This document shows, piece after piece, positions 8,274 to 11,545 of a stretch of DNA of 11,545 bases. The DNA comes from Bacteroidota bacterium (GTDB lineage: Bacteria; Bacteroidota; Bacteroidia; Flavobacteriales_F; PHOS-HE28). A model generated the notes under the pieces. That model saw only the letters and a program-made list of their open reading frames with translations, was not told the origin of the DNA and made no database searches. The stretch is from NCBI GenBank assembly GCA_023412755.1, contig JAEZCB010000005.1:1-11545 (forward strand). The letters run 5' to 3'. Within the stretch, counting starts at the first letter, position 1. Every line of letters starts with the position of its first letter. The translations under genes and the position numbers were made by a program.

Positions 8274-8305
8274 GGCCATTAGTGTGGAGCTATTGTGGAA
8301 CAGAT

Positions 8306-8329
8306 ACACACTGACATGCCTCAGTGTGT
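8306..8329. repeat. Perfect 9-bp inverted repeat with a six-base loop
   Basis: ACACACTGA (8306-8314) and TCAGTGTGT (8321-8329) pair perfectly around the loop CATGCC. The loop length equals that of the CCGTAA hairpins but its sequence is different. It sits in the linker between composite copies 1 and 2. No T-tract follows, so it is not an obvious terminator; a symmetric protein-binding site or part of a longer transcript is possible. Confidence 0.6.
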
Positions 8330-8419
8330 GGCCGAGTTGCCACGAGCATGCTCCATCCGTTCCTACCTTGCATAGGTTATATTCTAGAGCTTCAAGGGAA
8401 AAGTGGTGAGCGCCCGGTT

Positions 8420-8583
8420 CCGGCATCACACTGGAAAGAGGAAGTTCAAGTCTGTTCACCAGACGGAAACCATTGACTCGATCAACACACCACTCCCGCC
8501 CCGTAAGGTTGGAGCCTGGCCCGTAAGCCGGGAAGATAGATGATCGAGAGTTACGAAGAAGCCCGCCCCGTAAGGCGGGCTTC
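8420..8583 (+). repeat. CCGTAA-hairpin composite element, copy 2
   Basis: The copy starts with CCGGCAT (8420-8426) and TGGAA (8432-8436), both shared with copy 3. Then come the leading hairpin GTCTG-TTCAC-CAGAC (8450-8464), and an enclosing helix CTCGATCA (8477-8484) with TGATCGAG (8541-8548). Inside it are hairpin A (8493-8514, eight-position stem with one mismatch and one G-T pair) and the directly abutting hairpin B CCTGGC/GCCGGG (8515-8532, one T-G pair). Terminator-like hairpin C follows at 8558-8583. All three loops are CCGTAA. The enclosing helix makes a three-way junction. Confidence 0.8.
8558..8583 (+). terminator. GC-rich terminator-like hairpin C2
   Basis: A perfect 10-bp stem GAAGCCCGCC/GGCGGGCTTC with loop CCGTAA, the same stem as C1. 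The downstream plus-strand sequence TTCGTTCATTGG is modestly T-rich. It ends composite copy 2. No gene lies directly upstream on either strand, so if it terminates anything, it is an RNA made from the repeat region or read-through. Confidence 0.5.
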
Positions 8584-8753
8584 GTTCATTGGTGCCCTCT
8601 CGCTCATGGGCGGGATCTCTACAAGTGGGGATATGCTTGCCAGGCTATCGTGGTGCCCCAGCCCCAGGCTCGTGGTACGCGCTCATGTTGATATGTTGTT
8701 CATTTCACAGCAACCCCTTGAATGTGTAAGCGGAGACTATCAACAGGCTCATC

Positions 8754-8938
8754 CCGGCATGTGGAATGCTCATCCCTTATCCGAGTCTGATCACCAGACG
8801 ATTTGAAATGCTCGATCGATCACTTGCCCCCGTAAGGGGAAGTGCGATCCTCCAGCCCCGTAAGGCGGGAGCCAGGCCCGTAAGCCAGGACAGTCGATCG
8901 AGGAGCTTGAAAAGACCCGCCCCGTAAGGCGGGTCTTT
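8754..8938 (+). repeat. CCGTAA-hairpin composite element, copy 3 (with an extra hairpin)
   Basis: The copy starts with CCGGCAT (8754-8760) and TGGAA (8762-8766). Then come the leading hairpin GTCTG-ATCAC-CAGAC (8785-8799), and a 9-bp enclosing helix CTCGATCGA (8811-8819) with TCGATCGAG (8894-8902). Inside are an extra hairpin not seen in the other copies (8821-8844, CACTT/AAGTG plus CCC/GGG), hairpin A (8850-8871, CTCC-GCC/GGC-GGAG with one mismatch) and abutting hairpin B (8872-8889, one mismatch). The terminator-like hairpin C is at 8911-8938. All four loops are CCGTAA. An alternative fold pairs GATCG (8814-8818) with CGATC (8845-8849), extending the extra hairpin at the expense of the enclosing helix. 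Confidence 0.8.
8911..8938 (-). terminator. Bidirectional terminator hairpin C3, downstream of yajQ
   Basis: A perfect 11-bp stem AAAGACCCGCC/GGCGGGTCTTT with loop CCGTAA, starting 8 bases after the yajQ stop codon. On the minus strand the hairpin ends in TCTTTTC, fitting an intrinsic terminator for yajQ. On the plus strand it is followed by TCTTTCTTGTTG, so it could stop transcription from either side. It is also the last hairpin of composite copy 3. Confidence 0.75.
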
Positions 8939-8945
8939 CTTGTTG

Positions 8946-9437
8946 TCAGCTCTTCATGTTCTCGAACTGCAGCGGTACCTCGAAGTCCTTCTCCCGGCAT
9001 AATGCCATCACCGCCTGCAGATCGTCTATCTTCTTTCCCGTTATCCGGATCATGTCATCCATGATCTGTGGTTGCACTTTCAGTCCGCTGTCCTTTATCG
9101 CTTTCACGATCTTCTTGGCCGTTTCACGATCAAGACCCTGCTTCACCTTGATCGTGCGGTAGAGCAGTTTTCCACTCGGCACCGGTTCTTCGCTAAGATC
9201 ATAGCTGCGCACATCCACCTTCTGTTTGGTGCTCCGTTCCAGTAGTATGTTCAGGATCGCATCCAGCTTCAGGTGGTCTTCGGTGCTGATCTTTATCACC
9301 AGCGCTTTCTTATCGAACTCCACGTCGCTGTTGCTCCCACGCAGATCATAGCGGGTATCCAGCTCGCGCTTCACAGTATTTATGGTGTTGTCCAATGACT
9401 GGACATCAACCTTGGAAAGAATGTCGAATGAAGGCAT
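8946..9437 (-). CDS. yajQ: YajQ family nucleotide-binding protein
   Basis: A 163-residue cytoplasmic protein of the YajQ (DUF520) family. The N-terminus MPSFDILSKVDVQSLDN is diagnostic, closely matching the MPSFDI(V/L)S(E/K)VD start of the family, followed by ELDTRYDLRG (25-34), RTIKVKQGLDRETAKKIVK (94-112), LKVQPQIMDDMIRITGKK (119-136) and LQAVM. Length is the usual ~160-165. Some YajQ proteins bind cyclic di-GMP and others bind nucleotides or nucleic acids; the ligand here cannot be told. The open frame continues upstream to 9674, but that extension overlaps the divergent deaminase and has no family similarity, so ATG at 9435-9437 is the start. It is convergent with the choice-of-anchor L gene across the hairpin region. 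Confidence 0.96.
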   Translation of the reverse strand: MPSFDILSKVDVQSLDNTINTVKRELDTRYDLRGSNSDVEFDKKALVIKISTEDHLKLDAILNILLERSTKQKVDVRSYDLSEEPVPSGKLLYRTIKVKQGLDRETAKKIVKAIKDSGLKVQPQIMDDMIRITGKKIDDLQAVMALCREKDFEVPLQFENMKS

Positions 9438-9455
9438 CTTATGGATCTGTTGCGG

Positions 9456-9463
9456 CGAAGGTA
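9456..9463 (-). promoter_or_regulatory. Candidate -7 promoter box for yajQ
   Basis: Read on the minus strand this is TACCTTCG, one mismatch from the Bacteroidota -7 consensus TAnnTTTG and the same TAnnTTCG form seen before the choice-of-anchor L gene. It lies 18 bases upstream of the yajQ start in the 64-base divergent gap. No clear TTG element is seen at the expected distance. Confidence 0.4.
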
Positions 9464-9501
9464 GCATGGCCGGCAGGCATGGAATTGAGTACGTTGGTGC
9501 C

Positions 9502-9933
9502 ATGGATGAGTTCATGAAGGCGGCCATCGAGGAGGCACGCATCGGTAGGAGGGAAGGTGGCATTCCCATAGGTTCGGTCCTGGTGAAGGATGGCCGCATT
9601 CTGGCCCGTGGCCGCAACAAGAGGGTACAGGAACAGAATCCCATCTTGCATGGTGAGATGGATTGCCTGAACAACGCGGGACGTATAAGCAGCTACCGGG
9701 ACACGGTGATCTATTCCACGCTGATGCCCTGTTACATGTGCGCGGGCACGATCGTACAATTCAAGATCCCAAAAGTGGTGGTGGGGGAGAGCCGCACCTT
9801 TCCCGGTGCGAAGGAATTCATGGAGCAACATGGAGTGCAGGTGGTGGATCTGGATCTACCGGAATGCGTTGCTCTGATGGAGGAGTTCATTGCCGCAGAA
9901 CCAGCCCTCTGGAACGAGGATATCGGTGAATAG
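9502..9933 (+). CDS. Yeast-type cytosine deaminase / nucleoside deaminase family protein
   Basis: A 143-residue zinc deaminase. The zinc site is complete: LHGEMD with His50 and the proton-shuttling Glu52, and MPCYMC with Cys77 and Cys80. The ending LWNEDIGE closely matches the WFEDIGE ending of yeast cytosine deaminase, giving Trp137 and Asp140 for yeast Trp152 and Asp155. Asn39 (RGRNKR) and Phe100 (GESRTF) match yeast Asn51 and Phe114. Yeast Ser89 and Asp92 in SPCDMC are Met75 and Tyr78 here. The likely reaction is hydrolytic deamination of cytosine or a related base in salvage; tRNA adenosine deaminase activity is less likely given this C-terminus. ATG at 9502 is chosen because homologues start MDEFM-like; ATG at 9466 is the alternative. 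It is divergent from yajQ. Confidence 0.9.
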   Translation: MDEFMKAAIEEARIGRREGGIPIGSVLVKDGRILARGRNKRVQEQNPILHGEMDCLNNAGRISSYRDTVIYSTLMPCYMCAGTIVQFKIPKVVVGESRTFPGAKEFMEQHGVQVVDLDLPECVALMEEFIAAEPALWNEDIGE

Positions 9934-9996
9934 CCCGGCTGGCGCCGTGTACGGGCCGCTCCACATTTTCGGGGAGGGCTGTGCACAAGGATCCTG

Positions 9997-10102
9997 GTGA
10001 TGAGCGGAGACGGCATCACGAGTGTGTTGAGTATCCGTATGATACGTTGTGAAGGCCGTGCTGGTACAGGCTTCGCCTGCCTGGAGTATCCCTGTGTACC
10101 AG
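9997..10102 (+). other. Hairpin-rich leader before the SBBP-repeat gene
   Basis: Three inverted repeats lie in the 169-base gap before the exported protein. They are GTGATG/CATCAC (9997-10002 with 10014-10019), GTATC/GATAC (10031-10035 with 10041-10045), and CTGGTACAGG (10061-10070) with CCTGTGTACCAG (10091-10102), a 10-bp helix with a two-base bulge. The last ends one base before the start codon at 10103. Nested in it is CAGGC-TTC-GCCTG (10067-10079), which shares bases with the outer helix, so the two compete. No -7 box was convincing. Confidence 0.4.
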
Positions 10103-11545
10103 ATGCCGAGCATCCGCGCTGCCTTCTTATTGACGACACTGCCTTTCATGGCGGTGGTGTTCGCGCATGATCATGGTCCTGCACCAGTGGTCTTCGTGGA
10201 GAACGCAGGGCAATGGGATGGCGATTTCCTATATAGAGTGGATGTGGCCGGGGCTACCGCTTTTCTGGAAGAAGATGGGTTGACCTGGGTGAAACTCCAG
10301 GAAGATGCGAACGACATCATGCATGACAGCGCGCAATTGCCGTTGGAAGAGCGCGAGGCCATCATTCTCTCCGGCCATGCCTGGAAAATGCGTTTCGTTG
10401 GCGCATCCAAACCAGCAGTTACCACCAAAGCACCAATTTCCGGAGTGTACAATTACTTCCTGGGTTCGGATGCATCGAACTGGAGAAGTGGCATAACGCC
10501 GGTGCGTGAAGTGATCTATTCCGACGTGTGGCCGGGTATCGACCTGGTATTCCATGCCACGGAACATGGCAACCTGAAGTATGATGTGGTGCTGCATCCA
10601 GGTGCCGATGCCAATTTGATCGCTTTTCAATTCGATGGTTTGGATGGCCTTTCGCTGGATACCGATGCGGGCTTGATGTTGCGTACAAGCACCGGGGATG
10701 TCAGGGAATCACGCCCCATCGCCTTCCACGCGGATGATCGTTCGCCAGTGGAGGTGGGGTTCGTTGTGGAGGGTGATCAGGTCTCATTCAACCTAGGGGA
10801 TCATGATGGGCAACGCACGCTGATCATCGACCCGGAAATGATCGCTTCCACCTATTCCGGAGCATCAGGTGCGAGCAACTATGGACATTGTGCGACCTAT
10901 GACGACGATGGGGGGATCTATACTGGCGCTCGCAGTTTTGGCGCCGGTTACCCCACCACCCTTGGTGCTTTTCAAACTTCATTCGGCGGGGGCGGTGTGG
11001 ACATCAGCCTGAGCAAACTCAGTCCGGATGGCAGCGAACTGATCTGGGCCACTTATCTGGGTGGCTCGGGTTCTGAATACCCGCACAGCCTCATCGTGGA
11101 CCACCAAGGGCAGCTGTGCGTACTCGGATCCACTACATCCGATAACTACCCGGTATCGGGGAACGCATATCAGAACAGCTATGGAGGTGGTACCGATATG
11201 GTGGTAACCGTTCTCTCCATGGAGGGAACGCAGTTGGTAGGCAGCACATACATCGGTGGATCGAACTCGGATGGTGCCAATGCCATGTCAGGAAATTATG
11301 GCGAGGAGTATCGCGGCGAGATCATGGTGAACGAGCAGGACGATATCGTCATCGCTAGCTTCTCGCGATCACCGGATTTCCCTACCACGCCGGGAGCCTA
11401 CCAGACCACCCTGGCGGGCATGCAGGATGCCGTGGTCCTTTCGCTGAACAATTCCTGCAGCACTTTGCTCTGGAGCACATTCCTGGGCGGTTCACAGCAT
11501 GATGGTGCCTTCGGTATCCGGGTGCTGAACAATGAAGTTTATGTG
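10103..11545 (+). CDS. SBBP-repeat exported protein (N-terminal part, runs off the window)
   Basis: The open frame starts at ATG 10103 and continues for 481 codons to the window end without a stop. Residues 1-21 are a signal peptide (hydrophobic core AAFLLTTLPFMAVVFA). Residue 33 onward, ENAGQWD, begins the N-terminal domain that typically precedes SBBP repeats (DUF7948 type), with YNYFLGSD and WPGIDLVFH at 116-151. From about residue 250 a beta-propeller-like repeat appears four times, each starting near TYSGASG (250), TYLGGSGSE (317), TYIGGSNSD (382) and TFLGGSQHD (459), with PxT-GAYQ/GAFQ segments between. Such proteins in Bacteroidota are usually large, surface or secreted, and often end in a T9SS sorting domain; that end is outside the window, so secretion by T9SS is an inference. 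Confidence 0.88.
   Translation, partial: MPSIRAAFLLTTLPFMAVVFAHDHGPAPVVFVENAGQWDGDFLYRVDVAGATAFLEEDGLTWVKLQEDANDIMHDSAQLPLEEREAIILSGHAWKMRFVGASKPAVTTKAPISGVYNYFLGSDASNWRSGITPVREVIYSDVWPGIDLVFHATEHGNLKYDVVLHPGADANLIAFQFDGLDGLSLDTDAGLMLRTSTGDVRESRPIAFHADDRSPVEVGFVVEGDQVSFNLGDHDGQRTLIIDPEMIASTYSGASGASNYGHCATYDDDGGIYTGARSFGAGYPTTLGAFQTSFGGGGVDISLSKLSPDGSELIWATYLGGSGSEYPHSLIVDHQGQLCVLGSTTSDNYPVSGNAYQNSYGGGTDMVVTVLSMEGTQLVGSTYIGGSNSDGANAMSGNYGEEYRGEIMVNEQDDIVIASFSRSPDFPTTPGAYQTTLAGMQDAVVLSLNNSCSTLLWSTFLGGSQHDGAFGIRVLNNEVYV

Larger units (their letters stand above)
8120..8945. other. 826-base gene-free region packed with CCGTAA-loop hairpins
   Basis: This interval lies between the convergent choice-of-anchor L gene and yajQ and holds no convincing coding sequence. 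The octamer CCCGTAAG occurs nine times, starting at 8191, 8209, 8500, 8520, 8567, 8829, 8857, 8877 and 8921. A one-base variant CCTGTAAG starts at 8257. A given octamer would be expected about 0.01 times by chance in this length. In every case the first C pairs with the last G and CCGTAA forms the loop. The hairpins fall into three composite units, listed separately. The linkers 8274-8419 and 8584-8753 contain one further hairpin (8306-8329) and a short imperfect direct repeat (8640-8654 and 8664-8676) but nothing else I can name. Confidence 0.9.

Noticed and set aside
8226..8459. A 77-codon minus-strand open frame in the repeat region
   Set aside because: It crosses hairpin C1 and the 8306-8329 palindrome, shows no motif, and is of a length expected by chance at this GC content.
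8640..8676. Short direct repeat CCAGGCT-ATCGTGGT / CCAGGCT-CGTGGT
   Set aside because: Two imperfect copies of about 13 bases with no flanking structure; too weak to call an insertion footprint or binding-site array.
8540..8806. An 88-codon plus-strand open frame in the repeat region
   Set aside because: It runs through hairpin C2 and the linker and starts inside the spacer of copy 2. Its composition is not protein-like and it has no recognisable motif.
8191..8928. A CRISPR array, because of the regularly recurring CCCGTAAG
   Set aside because: The repeated unit is only eight bases, spacing is irregular (about 18-310 bases), the flanks are self-complementary and differ in each copy, and no cas gene is present.
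9438..9674. An N-terminal extension of YajQ of about 79 residues
   Set aside because: It lies antisense to the conserved deaminase coding region, and the family N-terminus MPSFDI starts exactly at 9437.

Overview
The window reads as chromosomal DNA from a Bacteroidota bacterium, most likely a Flavobacteriales-like lineage of moderate GC content. The evidence is a secreted protein with a choice-of-anchor L domain and a type IX secretion (T9SS) C-terminal sorting domain, a second exported SBBP-repeat protein, mostly absent Shine-Dalgarno sequences, and two promoter-like TAnnTTCG boxes of the Bacteroidota -7 type. No tRNA, rRNA, insertion sequence or CRISPR array is visible.

Layout. Positions 38-3085 hold a tight plus-strand cluster: a multi-pass DUF4173/DUF4153-type membrane protein, a four-helix membrane protein, and a membrane-anchored endonuclease/exonuclease/phosphatase (EEP) protein whose start overlaps the preceding stop codon. 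A second plus-strand group follows at 3189-6991: a 97-residue three-helix membrane protein, phosphoenolpyruvate carboxylase (ppc) and an NRDE/TANGO2-family protein six bases behind it. Next come a T9SS-exported choice-of-anchor L protein (7040-8119), an 826-base gene-free stretch (8120-8945), yajQ on the minus strand (8946-9437), a divergent yeast-type cytosine deaminase homologue (9502-9933), and the first 481 codons of a large SBBP-repeat exported protein that runs off the window end (from 10103).

The most unusual part is the gene-free stretch 8120-8945 between two convergent genes. The octamer CCCGTAAG occurs nine times there, plus one CCTGTAAG variant, and each copy closes and fills the loop of a different hairpin. 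The hairpins are organised into three diverged copies of one composite element. Each copy has a leading hairpin, a flanking helix that encloses two directly abutting CCGTAA-loop hairpins, a spacer of 21-26 nt, and a strong GC-rich terminator-like hairpin with the same loop. The loops are constant while the stems change with pairing kept, which is the pattern of a structured RNA or a palindromic repeat family. I do not recognise it as any named family.

Functionally, ppc provides anaplerotic oxaloacetate. By ungapped comparison with the E. coli enzyme, its aspartate-inhibition site has lost two of four ligands. YajQ and the deaminase are housekeeping or salvage functions. The two exported proteins are typical T9SS-associated surface or secreted proteins.
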